Source: Phycisphaerae bacterium (GTDB lineage Bacteria > Planctomycetota > Phycisphaerae > UBA1845 > Fen-1342). Taken from it: a DNA stretch of 64,000 nucleotides. The position numbers and the translations under genes were made by a program. Every line of letters starts with the position of its first letter. The first letter of the stretch is position 1. The notes under the pieces were generated by a model, which was not told the origin of the DNA, searched no databases, and saw only the letters and a program-made list of their open reading frames with translations. The stretch lies in the NCBI GenBank assembly GCA_017999985.1, contig JAGNKU010000004.1:1-64000 (forward strand). Direction: 5' to 3'. Positions 1 to 9,285 of this stretch are shown here, in pieces.

Positions 1-1480
1 CGTTGGGACACAGGTCGTCGCAGTCCGGTGTGCCGTCACCGTCGCTGTCGGTGTCGGGGATGCCGCAACCGCAGGCGCCGGGATCGGTCTTCAGCGGGTC
101 GTTAGGACACAGGTCGTCGCAGTCCGGCGTGCCATCGCCGTCGCTATCCGTGTCGGGCACGCCGCAACCACAAACGCCCGGATCAGTCTTGTTAGGATCG
201 GTTGGACAGCCATCAAGGCAGTCCGCTACGCCATCGCCATCTGTGTCATCATCCGCCACGCCGCAACCGCAGGCGCCAGGATCAGTCTTTAGTGGGTCAT
301 TGGGACAAAGATCGTCGCAGTCCGGTGTGCCATCGCCGTCGCTATCGGTATCTGGCACGCCACACCCGCAGATGCCTGGATCTGCCTTGTTTGGGTCGGC
401 AGGGCAGCCATCACACGCGTCAATGAAGCCATCGCCATCGCTGTCGGCTTGGCACTCGTCGGGGATCCCGTTCGTGTCGCAGTCCTGACTGAAGCCGCTG
501 AGAATGTCCTGCGTGTCGTCAATTTGATTCCCGTTGCAGTCGTTTGAAGGGCAGCCGTTCGGATCGACCGGCGTGCCGGGTGGCGTGTCTGGGCAGTCGT
601 CGTTGCAGTCCGCAACGCCATCGCCGTCCGAGTCATCGTCCGCCACACCGCAACCGCAGATGCCAGGATCCGTCTTCAGCGGATCATTGGGACACAAGTC
701 CGTGCAGTCCGGCGTGCCATCGCCGTCGCTGTCGTCGTCCGCGACGCCGCAACCGCAGGCGCCCGGATCAATCTTGTTTGGATCGGTCGGACAGCCATCG
801 AGGCAGTCCGCAACGCCATCGCCGTCCGAGTCATCGTCGGCCACACCACAACCGCAGACGCCAGGATCCGTCTTCAGCGGATCATTAGGACACAGGTCCG
901 TGCAGTCCGGCGTGCCATCGCCATCGCTGTCGGTGTCCGGTACGCCGCAACCACAAACGCCCGGATCAATCTTGTTAGGATCGGTTGGACAGCCATCGAG
1001 GCAGTCCGCAACGCCATCGCCATCTGTGTCATCATCCGCCACGCCGCAACCGCAGGCGCCAGGATCAGTCTTTAGCGGGTCATTGGGGCACAGATCGTTG
1101 CAGTCCGGCGTGCCATCGCCATCGCTGTCGGTGTCGGGGATGCCGCAACCGCAGGCGCCGGGATCGGTCTTGTTAGGATCGGTTGGACAGCCATCGAGGC
1201 AGTCCGCTACGCCATCGCCATCTGTGTCATCATCCGCCACGCCGCACCCGCAGACGCCTGGATCGGTCTTTAGCGGGTCATTGGGACACAGATCGTTACA
1301 GTCCGGCGTGCCGTCCCCGTCGCCGTCATCATCCGCCACGCCGCACCCGCAGACGCCTGGATCGGTCTTCAGCGGGTCATTGGGGCACAGATCGTTGCAG
1401 TCCGGTGTGCCATCGCCATCGCTGTCGGTGTCCGGCACGCCGCAACCACAAACGCCCGGATCGGTCTTGTTGGGATCGGC
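1..1480. repeat. Thirteen 99-bp tandem repeat units inside the TSP3 gene
   Basis: The CGCG-encoding core recurs at about 62, 161, 261, 361, 647, 746, 846, 945, 1044, 1143, 1242, 1341 and 1440, so spacing is 99 bases. A 286-base spacer (361-647) holds a DCNGNxIDD module instead of a repeat. Two unit types, ending CPNDPLKTD and CPTDPNKTD, mostly alternate, suggesting duplication of a 198-bp double unit. These are coding repeats, not CRISPR. Confidence 0.9.
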
Positions 1481-2152
1481 CGGGCAGGCGTCGCAGGCAT
1501 CAATGGCACCATCGCCATCGCTGTCGAGCTGGCATTCATCGGGAATCCCGTTTGCATCGCAGTCCTGACTGAAGCCGCCTAGGATGTCGAGATAATCGGC
1601 GACGCCGTTGGTATTGCAGTCGGGGTAGTGTTCCAGACTAACCGGGTTGAGCAGCACCTGCGCCCACGGAATGATGCTGCGGCCGAGGGCCGCGACTCCC
1701 GTGCTGCTCGGCGCGGGCGTATACGTAATGGACCCGGCCTCGTCGGCGGTCACAGTCACGGTGGCAACACGTGCCCACTCCGGCTCGATGCCGTAAGGAC
1801 TCAGGGTCGAGCCGCCCAACTCGTTGATGAAACCAGGACTGATGGTGCCAGACGGGAACACGGTGTAGATCGACCCGTGGCTGATCGCAGTCGCGGTCGC
1901 GGCCGCTGCGGGCCAGCCCAGGTCGACGTACATGGAGGAGACGCCGGTGTTGAGTGTGCCGACGTCGCTGGTCCACAACTCGAGGTAGTACGTGGAGCCG
2001 ACCACCACCCCCGCGACGGAAGTCGGCAGCGTGACTGTCGTTTCGGCGCCGCTCGGGCTACCGACGGCAATCACCTGCAGAACGACATCCTGGCCCCAAC
2101 ACGCGCCGGCCGCCACGAGCAGCATGAGTACGATCGCAGTCGAATAATGCAT
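1..2152 (-). CDS. Secreted thrombospondin type 3 repeat protein (3' end beyond window)
   Basis: The minus frame is open from an ATG at 2152 to the window edge, at least 717 residues. A signal peptide (MHYSTAIVLMLLVAAGACWG) is followed by a roughly 160-residue beta-sandwich domain that resembles the C-terminal domain of the neighbouring gene at 2225. Next come DCNxNGVxD and DCDxNGIPDEC calcium-binding motifs, then 13 copies of a 33-residue unit with CGCG, DxDGDGxxDC and CPxDP motifs, typical of thrombospondin type 3 repeats. These repeats bind Ca2+ and form stiff extracellular stalks. The start has an AGGAG-like site (CGAGGAG) about 11 bases upstream. It lies 72 bases downstream of the 2225 gene on the same strand, so co-transcription is likely. 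The function is inferred to be surface adhesion or a structural role; no catalytic domain is visible in the part present. Confidence 0.85.
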   Translation of the reverse strand, partial: MHYSTAIVLMLLVAAGACWGQDVVLQVIAVGSPSGAETTVTLPTSVAGVVVGSTYYLELWTSDVGTLNTGVSSMYVDLGWPAAAATATAISHGSIYTVFPSGTISPGFINELGGSTLSPYGIEPEWARVATVTVTADEAGSITYTPAPSSTGVAALGRSIIPWAQVLLNPVSLEHYPDCNTNGVADYLDILGGFSQDCDANGIPDECQLDSDGDGAIDACDACPADPNKTDPGVCGCGVPDTDSDGDGTPDCNDLCPNDPLKTDPGVCGCGVADDDGDGDGTPDCNDLCPNDPLKTDPGVCGCGVADDDTDGDGVADCLDGCPTDPNKTDPGACGCGIPDTDSDGDGTPDCNDLCPNDPLKTDPGACGCGVADDDTDGDGVADCLDGCPTDPNKIDPGVCGCGVPDTDSDGDGTPDCTDLCPNDPLKTDPGVCGCGVADDDSDGDGVADCLDGCPTDPNKIDPGACGCGVADDDSDGDGTPDCTDLCPNDPLKTDPGICGCGVADDDSDGDGVADCNDDCPDTPPGTPVDPNGCPSNDCNGNQIDDTQDILSGFSQDCDTNGIPDECQADSDGDGFIDACDGCPADPNKADPGICGCGVPDTDSDGDGTPDCDDLCPNDPLKTDPGACGCGVADDDTDGDGVADCLDGCPTDPNKTDPGVCGCGVPDTDSDGDGTPDCDDLCPNDPLKTDPGACGCGIPDTDSDGDGTPDCDDLCPN

Positions 2153-2224
2153 GACCAAGTCTCCTCGAAGCCGGCGAACTCGCCGCCCAGACGGTCGGCC
2201 AGCCGCCGGTCATTCTCGTCTTCG

Positions 2225-5200
2225 CTACCTTTCAGTCCCTGGAGCTCCGTCGGTGGTTTCCTGGCCGGGCGCGATCCGGCGCGGGCGGCTCTGCGGATCG
2301 CCGGCTGCAGGCGCCTGGTGAGCCACACTGGTACCGGCCACGTTGACCGCGTCCTCAGGAATCTGCCCCATGCCATAGGCGGCCAGGCCAATCGCACCCG
2401 GCGCGGGCAGGTACACGGCGGTACCGGGGCCAGCCGCGCGGACACGCACCCAGGCCACCCGCGTCCACTCGCCGCTGCCGGTCCCAGGTTCCAGCGTGGA
2501 GCCGCCAACATCTTCAAGCACAGAGCCGGTGGGGCCGCCGCTGGCGAACAGTGGCCACAATGCGCCGACCTCAACCAGCTCCGTACGTGCCGTGTGCGTT
2601 GGCGGCAGCTCCACGTCGACATAGACCGACGTCAGCCCCTGCCCGCCGACGGTGTCGTCCCGGATCCAGACTTCCACGTAGTACGACTCACCGACCAGCA
2701 CGCGGGCCAGAGGCGTCGGCAACTCCGCAGTCGCGTCCGCGCTGGACAGATTGGCCACCGGCACGAGTGCTACGCTGACCGCCGCCGCGCGGTCGCGCAG
2801 CCCGCCCTGTACGCCGCACGTACGGCAGGCCGGGAACGCCAGCGCCGGGTCAAGGATCGACTTCAGCCACGCCGTCGCGAAGTAGGACAAATCGCCCACC
2901 CCGATGAGCGCGTCGCAGTCGAAGTCATAGCTGGCGTCGGCTGGCGGCACGGTCTGCAGCCACGACGTCGCAAACAGCGAGAGATCACCTACGCCCACCA
3001 CGTCGTCGCCGGTCCCCGGTGGGTCGATGTCGTACACCAACCGGGCGGCGAACATCTGGCCGGCTTGATCCGCAGTGAGCGGGCCATAGCTGCGTGACGG
3101 TGGGTCGAACAAGAAGCCGTCGCGGCAGGGCGTGACCGTCTCGGGCTGGCCATACGGCAGCGCCAGCTCGTAGTGGCCGTTCGCGTCGGTCGTCGCGCAC
3201 AGGCCGCTGTTTTCGCCGCAGACCTCTACGTCCGGCAACGGCGCGCCGCTCGCCGAGGTAATGTCTCCTGCAACCGTGACGGGCGTCTCGCACTCGTCCG
3301 GAATGCCGTTGCTGTTGTCGTCCAGACTCGTGCCCGACGCAATGTCGCAGTCGTCCGGAATCAGGTTGATATTGCAGTCCTGGCTCGTGCCGTTGGCGAT
3401 ATCGCAGCTATCGGCAACGTCGTTGCCGTTGCAGTCCACGGGCGGTGGGGCCTCGTCAGCCCCGATGTCCGGCGGGCACAACGGGGCACGGGGCTGACCG
3501 TCGAAGTCGGCGGCCAAGGCCGTGTGGCTCGTCAGCGGCGCGGGCGTCGCCGCGTCAATGGCCGGCGAGCCATTCTCGAGGTGGTAATTGCCGTCACCGA
3601 GTTTCAGCTCCAGGAAGCGCACCGAGATGAAGTTGCCACCCTCGTCCAGCACCGCGGCGGTACGCAGCGTATTCTGGTATTCCGCGACCACCAGCGGGTC
3701 AGCGGAAATGTTGCTCGCGTCATAGCCCGAGGGGTCGGTCAGAAGGCAGTACTCCGGTTGCAGTTGGCTGCCCGGCACACCGCCGGCCACGTGCAGGTCC
3801 CAGTACGGCGGATCCCGCGGCACCAGACCACCGATGAAATCGTTCAACGTACCGTCCCACGAGAATGAACGGTTGTGCCACACAGTGTTGTTGACCAACG
3901 TGGGATCAGAGTAGTCTGGGTCGATCAGATTGCGCAACGCAGCGCCGTGTTGCGCGCCCGCCAGACCGGCAGGTTGCGGGTCGGAAACCAGGAGGTTGCC
4001 GGGCGGGAACGCAACCGACGCGGTGGCCGTGGAGTCGTTGTTGATGATCGTGTTATGAATGATGTTGGCCCGGGCCACATCTTGAAGCGCGATGCCACCG
4101 CCCTGATACGCGGACACGTTGTTCACGATCACGTTGTTGAAGATGTTGAGGACGTTCCACTGGCTGGGATCATTGGGCTCGGCCGCGACGTCGGCGCCGT
4201 TCACGCCAACGGCCCGGATTCCGCCGCCGCTGCCCGAGCCAGCCAGGTTGCCCATGAGCAGATTCGAGTTGATGGTGACAGAGCCTGTGCCGGGGCTCAG
4301 TCCGTCCGCGGCGAATTGCGTACCGACGTACACGCCGCCACCCTCGCCGCCGATGGGGCCGCCGTAGAAGATCTCGTTGAACGCGAAGGTGTTACGGGCA
4401 ATGGTGCCCTCGTCGCTGAGACCGATATGCGCCAGGCCACCCCCGACGTTTCGCGTGAAGCACCCGCACACGAAGTTGTCTTCGAAGCGGTACGTGTCGG
4501 AGCCGCTGAAGATCGTCACCCCCCCGGCGCCGTTGATTCCCCCGTTTTTGGCGATGATGTTGTGGTGAATATACACGTGGTCATTCAGTCCGTTGTTGTC
4601 TGACACGCCACACGCAATGCCGCCCGCGTAGGTCCCCTGGTTATTGACGATCTTGTTGTTGCTGACTTCGAAGTCGTCCGCGAACGCCGCCAGGAAAATA
4701 CCTCCGCCGGACACACCTCCCAACACCGTGAAGCCGTCGATCTGGCCCGGCCCGCCGGTGTCGTCACCCTCGCGGCCGTGGACCAGGATGCCCGGGGCCT
4801 CGGTGGCCTCGAAGAAGTCGCCGCCGATCGGCACGAGATCCCCGGCGGCGATCAGGGCGTTGATCTTGTTGTGCCACTGGATGATGCGCTCGGAAGGCAC
4901 CGGACTGGCGTTGATGAACGTCGAACCGGCTCCGCTGCCCTGGAGCTTCACGTTCTTCCAAACGATCGGGTTCTCGCGGTACGTTCCGGGCTCGACGATG
5001 ATCAGCGTGCCCGGTGCTGCGGCATCAATGGCCGTTTGAATGGGGGCGGGTGTTGACACCGGCGGCTGAGTCACGTGCACCACGTTGCCGCAGTCGCCGA
5101 CGTGCAGCGTGATGCCGATGGGTGATGTGAAACCGGTGTCTTCCCGCGTGATCAGCAGTTCTCCCGTGCTGATCAGGTCTGTGTCGACGAGTGCGACAAT

Positions 5201-8200
5201 CTCCGCGTCGCTCCAGCTTGAGATCAGGACCGGGACGCCGCCGACAGTCACCGTGCCCCCGCCGGCGCCAAATCCGAAGTCACGCGGCACCACCGGCTCG
5301 CTTCCGGGAACCTCGGGGTCGTAGTCCGGGTTTGACACCAAGATCGTGCCGACCGACGTGATCGTCAGCCCATCGTTGTCAGCGCATACCAGCGGCCCGC
5401 CCTGGGGCCCCATCACCGCCTGGATCATCGGTGTACCGGGCGCGGGTTCGCAGTCGAGCGTCCGGTTTGGATAACCCGCGAACGCCGCGACCGGGATGAC
5501 GGGCGTATCCAGGTACGTCGTCCGACCGGATTCGAAATTGAAGGTGTAGGGCGTCTGGCTGTAATGCGGGTCGAAATAGGGGTCGACGATGAACTGGTTG
5601 GGATTGTTGGGGTCGCGGATCGGCCCCGGATGATTCAGCACGAAGTTGATCATGTTCGGCGACACGCCGGTCGGGGTCGGCACGTTGACCGTAAACGTCG
5701 AAGGCAGGAGCGCGTTGTAGACGCCGAACTCGTCGCAATACGTGCGCGTAATCTCGTTACCCGCCCAGTCCTGGAAGGAGATCGGCAGCCACGAGGGGGC
5801 CTGCTTCTCTCCGAAGACCGGGCTGGTCGGATCAAACTCGGCCGCCAGGTCATTATTGATGAAACCGACGGCGCGGGCCGCCTTGGGCACCTCGGTGAAT
5901 ACGAAGAAGTTCACCGCGGTGTTCTGGGTACCTGAGTGAAAGACCTGCTTGCGGTCGCACAGCGGGCGCTCTTCGCCGGCGAACGGTGCCTCCACGCCGG
6001 GGAACAGCGCCAGCTCGGGAGGGACGAGATGTGCGTCACCGACGCATGCCGGTGGCAGTGCCCGATCGCCGGGCTGGTAGGAATCGCCAAAATCGACGTT
6101 CTTATCCTCTTCCTTTACGGTTTCGTAACCCGCGGGCGGGACGGCCTCAACGATATAGGCACCCGGCGGAACTCCTGGGACTTCGACCGAATTGCTGGCC
6201 ATGCCGCCGGGGAAGTGCGATTCGATGGCGAACCCGCCGTCAAATACTCCGGGGCGGATTTGGTTCCAGGTGCCGAAGTTGTCAAAACACTCCGGCGCTG
6301 GCTCGCCGTGCACGACGGGGAGATTCTGGATACAACCGCTGGGCAGGTTGTCATCCCAGCTATCCGTCCACACGATTTGGAGCGCGTCGCCAGGCTCAAA
6401 CTCGCCGTTGCCGTTCCAATCCACGTCCTCGGGACCCTTCGGGCCGGAACCGTCGGCCCAGCCGAGGGGGTAGTTGTCGCGGTCCGCCCGGGTAGGTCCA
6501 GCGTCGCCGTCCAAGTCGTCGATTTGTCCGTCGATCGGCAGCAGGTCCTGGTACAAGACGACCTGTACCCGCGGTACACCAGGCTCCCAATCGTCACCGG
6601 CCGCGTACGCCGGATCGTCTTCCGCGCGGGTCACGGCATAGTAGACGATGCCGCTGATGCCACCACTCTCGCCCGGGCCGTAGTTGGTCTTCCCCCAATC
6701 GATCACATTCGTCTGGCCGAGATACAATTGCATGCCCTGGAGCAGAAATGCGCCGGGAGCCTCATCCGTCCGCATTGCCGTGCGCGACAGGTTGTTGCCC
6801 GTGTTTGGGTTCGCCTCTTCCTGCGGCTGAGGATTGAGCTTGCCGCGCGAAGGCATGTCCCAGCCGTCATCGGGCGGAATGTCGCCACCATAATCAACAA
6901 TGTTCGTGTATCCGGTGTCTTTGAAGCGCGCGAAGTCCACCTCGACTACAAGCCACTTGAAGAACGGGAACACCTCCTCGAAGCTGTAGTCGCCCATCAT
7001 CGTCGTCGTGGTTGCCTGGTAGATGGTGCCGTCGCGGAAACGGAGATTGACCGCCTGGTCCGGCATGCCCATCTCGCCCGGATCCCGAAAGCCATCCTGG
7101 TCTTCGTCAAAGAAGACACTGCCCTCGAGCGTCCCGAACCACGCGAATGCGAGCACATTGCTCAGATCGATATCCCAGTTCCCTTGGGCATCTGGAATCG
7201 TGACGGTGTTGAACCCGAAGATGGAGTCCAGGTACCGGTCCCACGTAACGAGCTGGTACGTTCCGGCCGGCACGCCCGAGATCACGAAGTTGCTGCTGTC
7301 GTCGCATGCGGCGGCGTAGACGCCGCGCCGCGAGAAACTCTCGTTCAGCCCGACCCAGGCGTCGCGTACCGGCGCCCCGGGAAAGAAGCCCTGCAGTTGC
7401 GGGGGGCGCGAGAAGTGATTGTAAACGACTCGGCCGCTGATGGTCCCCGTGGGCTCACCGGGCTGCTGGAGCTCGGCCAGCACGTCGAACTCACGTACGA
7501 AGCCCATGAAGACGTGATACGCGGCGGGCCCAAACTCGACAAACACCGGTGGTTCGTTCGCCTTCACCCAGGCATCAATGGTGGGCGTCCCCTCGATGGT
7601 GGTGGTCTGAATCCAGCCCTCACCCGCCGGCGGAACCAGCACGATTCCGTACTTGCCGGGCGGGAGGTACTTGACCAGCGCTTCACCGGACTGGTCGGTC
7701 GTAATGATGCCGCTGCCCATCATGTCCACGATGGGCGTACCATCATTCGGATCGAGCAGCGGCTGCCCCGCGCCGTCATATGCGTAGGTCGTGCCGAGCG
7801 GGTTGCCGAATGCGTCCTGGCTCAGCGCCCCCAGCAGATCCGAAATGACGACGGTGAATCCTGGCAGACCCTCCTCGGTCGGCACCTCGGGCGCGTTGTT
7901 GATGGGCCAGTTGTCGTGGAACGCGAGAATGGAGATCTGGGCGGTCGGGACCGGAAACGCGTTGACCACCACCCGGACACTCGTCTGGCCGACCGCGACT
8001 GCGGCCCCGCCCATCGTGAACCCTGCGTCGGGCATCACGGACAGGAAATAGCGGCGGTCCGCCGGCGCGTCGATGGAGACCATGCCGGAATCCGAGTGCC
8101 CCGCAGCCACCACTGGCGCGTAACTCTTGTGAATCAGGACCGCCGGCGGGGCAGTCACCAGCGCGCCGGCCACGACCGCATCGGTGTTGTCCTCCTCCAG

Positions 8201-8371
8201 CAGCCAGCGGAATCCACCAACAGGTATGCCCACCCGATCTGTGACCGTGACCTCCAGGGCGAACGCCGGCACTGCGAGCGCGGCCATTCCCAATGCGACA
8301 AGTGCCGCGCACGGCCCACGCGCTCGACGTCCGTGTCGCAGACGTCGTTTCGTTTCGGAGTGCATCACCAT
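2225..8371 (-). CDS. Giant secreted multidomain protein with parallel beta-helix and dockerin-like module
   Basis: About 2,048 residues. Three ATGs lie close together; the one at 8371 sits six bases after an AAAGG site, so I chose it over 8377 or 8365. Order seen: signal peptide (to about residue 40, ending AVPAFA); several SdrD/carboxypeptidase-regulatory-like beta-sandwiches (DEDQDGFRDPGE, GTISGRVVYN); an IPT/TIG-like segment near 1000-1080; a pectate-lyase-like right-handed beta-helix near 1100-1500 (GTYREN, many NNxIxxN turns); TSP3-like DCNGNDVADSCD motifs; a carboxypeptidase regulatory-like domain; a dockerin-like pair (GVGDLSLFATSWLQ and GVGDLSYFATAWLK); and a C-terminal sandwich homologous to the N-terminal domain of the gene at 1-2152. 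Probably a surface or matrix protein. No enzyme active site is evident. Confidence 0.85.
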   Translation of the reverse strand: MVMHSETKRRLRHGRRARGPCAALVALGMAALAVPAFALEVTVTDRVGIPVGGFRWLLEEDNTDAVVAGALVTAPPAVLIHKSYAPVVAAGHSDSGMVSIDAPADRRYFLSVMPDAGFTMGGAAVAVGQTSVRVVVNAFPVPTAQISILAFHDNWPINNAPEVPTEEGLPGFTVVISDLLGALSQDAFGNPLGTTYAYDGAGQPLLDPNDGTPIVDMMGSGIITTDQSGEALVKYLPPGKYGIVLVPPAGEGWIQTTTIEGTPTIDAWVKANEPPVFVEFGPAAYHVFMGFVREFDVLAELQQPGEPTGTISGRVVYNHFSRPPQLQGFFPGAPVRDAWVGLNESFSRRGVYAAACDDSSNFVISGVPAGTYQLVTWDRYLDSIFGFNTVTIPDAQGNWDIDLSNVLAFAWFGTLEGSVFFDEDQDGFRDPGEMGMPDQAVNLRFRDGTIYQATTTTMMGDYSFEEVFPFFKWLVVEVDFARFKDTGYTNIVDYGGDIPPDDGWDMPSRGKLNPQPQEEANPNTGNNLSRTAMRTDEAPGAFLLQGMQLYLGQTNVIDWGKTNYGPGESGGISGIVYYAVTRAEDDPAYAAGDDWEPGVPRVQVVLYQDLLPIDGQIDDLDGDAGPTRADRDNYPLGWADGSGPKGPEDVDWNGNGEFEPGDALQIVWTDSWDDNLPSGCIQNLPVVHGEPAPECFDNFGTWNQIRPGVFDGGFAIESHFPGGMASNSVEVPGVPPGAYIVEAVPPAGYETVKEEDKNVDFGDSYQPGDRALPPACVGDAHLVPPELALFPGVEAPFAGEERPLCDRKQVFHSGTQNTAVNFFVFTEVPKAARAVGFINNDLAAEFDPTSPVFGEKQAPSWLPISFQDWAGNEITRTYCDEFGVYNALLPSTFTVNVPTPTGVSPNMINFVLNHPGPIRDPNNPNQFIVDPYFDPHYSQTPYTFNFESGRTTYLDTPVIPVAAFAGYPNRTLDCEPAPGTPMIQAVMGPQGGPLVCADNDGLTITSVGTILVSNPDYDPEVPGSEPVVPRDFGFGAGGGTVTVGGVPVLISSWSDAEIVALVDTDLISTGELLITREDTGFTSPIGITLHVGDCGNVVHVTQPPVSTPAPIQTAIDAAAPGTLIIVEPGTYRENPIVWKNVKLQGSGAGSTFINASPVPSERIIQWHNKINALIAAGDLVPIGGDFFEATEAPGILVHGREGDDTGGPGQIDGFTVLGGVSGGGIFLAAFADDFEVSNNKIVNNQGTYAGGIACGVSDNNGLNDHVYIHHNIIAKNGGINGAGGVTIFSGSDTYRFEDNFVCGCFTRNVGGGLAHIGLSDEGTIARNTFAFNEIFYGGPIGGEGGGVYVGTQFAADGLSPGTGSVTINSNLLMGNLAGSGSGGGIRAVGVNGADVAAEPNDPSQWNVLNIFNNVIVNNVSAYQGGGIALQDVARANIIHNTIINNDSTATASVAFPPGNLLVSDPQPAGLAGAQHGAALRNLIDPDYSDPTLVNNTVWHNRSFSWDGTLNDFIGGLVPRDPPYWDLHVAGGVPGSQLQPEYCLLTDPSGYDASNISADPLVVAEYQNTLRTAAVLDEGGNFISVRFLELKLGDGNYHLENGSPAIDAATPAPLTSHTALAADFDGQPRAPLCPPDIGADEAPPPVDCNGNDVADSCDIANGTSQDCNINLIPDDCDIASGTSLDDNSNGIPDECETPVTVAGDITSASGAPLPDVEVCGENSGLCATTDANGHYELALPYGQPETVTPCRDGFLFDPPSRSYGPLTADQAGQMFAARLVYDIDPPGTGDDVVGVGDLSLFATSWLQTVPPADASYDFDCDALIGVGDLSYFATAWLKSILDPALAFPACRTCGVQGGLRDRAAAVSVALVPVANLSSADATAELPTPLARVLVGESYYVEVWIRDDTVGGQGLTSVYVDVELPPTHTARTELVEVGALWPLFASGGPTGSVLEDVGGSTLEPGTGSGEWTRVAWVRVRAAGPGTAVYLPAPGAIGLAAYGMGQIPEDAVNVAGTSVAHQAPAAGDPQSRPRRIAPGQETTDGAPGTER

Positions 8372-8449
8372 TACCATCCTTTCCGCCGTAACTCAGGAAC
8401 GTCAGTGTCCGGTCCCTGAGCCCGGTCTCCCGTTCTGGGACGCCTGTCC

Positions 8450-9001
8450 TCAGGCATCCGCGGCACCATCGACATCGCCCCGCTTGAGGTGACCCTCCCA
8501 TTGCGCCCGAGTATGGTGTGCCCGCGCCAGAGCCGCCAAAACCGGCGCGACCTGCTCCGGACTGGCGTTGGGCAAGTACACCGTCGCGCCGGCGGCGCAC
8601 GCCCGCCGTTCAACGTGCTCGCTATGTGGGGCGCCAACGGCGATTATGTGGATGGCGCGCCAGCCACTTGCGAGGAACTGGATTAGCCGCACCGCTTCGT
8701 CCGCCCGGGTGCCCAGATGTACGATCACCACGCCCGCTTGGAGACGCTTGATGTCTCGGAAGGCCTGCTCTGCGTCGGTCGTGCACACCACAGTGCGATC
8801 CGCGGTGGCATCTCGGTTGAGCCCGACGCAATCCAGTCGTACCTCTACGATGGCGACTACATCAGGTCTGTCCTGCACTTGAATGTTCACTTTCTTTTCA
8901 CCGCCACCCAATACCGTTTGGCCTTTCACACCGGGTAGCGGTGCAGCACACGCTGTGCCAACCGCGCGGAAATTGTCGGCGTTGATGCAAATCGCGTGCA
9001 T
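8450..9001 (-). CDS. Receiver-like protein lacking the phospho-acceptor Asp
   Basis: 183 residues. From about residue 47 the fold pattern is that of a response regulator receiver: beta1 VVAIVEVRL, beta3 GVVIVHLGT, beta4 IHIIAVGAP, beta5 GATVYLPNAS, ending in an alanine-rich helix. The position normally Asp (VLLDLxMP) is His here, the beta4 Thr is Val, and the beta5 Lys-Pro is Asn-Ala, so phosphorylation by the usual route is not expected. There is no output domain. It lies between a sigma-54 activator and a giant surface protein gene, all on the minus strand. The start is uncertain: the ATG at 9001 has no clear ribosome site, and GTG codons further in are possible. It may act as a stand-alone partner in the adjacent regulatory cascade. 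Confidence 0.6.
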   Translation of the reverse strand: MHAICINADNFRAVGTACAAPLPGVKGQTVLGGGEKKVNIQVQDRPDVVAIVEVRLDCVGLNRDATADRTVVCTTDAEQAFRDIKRLQAGVVIVHLGTRADEAVRLIQFLASGWRAIHIIAVGAPHSEHVERRACAAGATVYLPNASPEQVAPVLAALARAHHTRAQWEGHLKRGDVDGAADA

Positions 9002-9285
9002 TTAGCTGGTTAGCGCTCGATCGGCGTAGGCCCGTGATGGCGATCCAAGTGCCCGGTTGAGAACGTGATGTACCCTCAGCTCGCGGGCTGATTTGCGGAA
9101 GTGCCGCCAGACGTGCGGTTTAGTGTCGACTGGTAGGTTTCGTGCCCGTGGTGCGTTTTGTTCCAGGGGCGGGCGAGCGGGCGCCAGGATGGCTCCCGCG
9201 GTCTCGATGCGTCGCGATGTGATCGGCAAACAACCCCCAGAGCAGCCGGACGAAGTACTTCAGCGCCCCCGTGCGCCGCCGGGAG

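Noticed and set aside
1-1480. CRISPR-like regular repeats
   Set aside because: Units are 99 bases, contiguous and coding, without unique spacers.
534-1568. Long plus-strand ORF with SPSxSxSxTPQPQ repeats
   Set aside because: Antisense shadow of the 99-base TSP3 repeats; the minus frame has a signal peptide and real domain motifs.
5936-8419. 827-codon plus-strand ORF
   Set aside because: Opposite to the giant secreted protein; no start site, no domain, Arg/Val-rich as expected for an antisense frame in GC-rich DNA.
9095-9109. GG-N10-GC match to a sigma-54 promoter upstream of the receiver-like gene
   Set aside because: Attractive because of the nearby activator, but only the GG/GC dinucleotides match, and similar matches occur often in this GC-rich DNA (another is near 2185).
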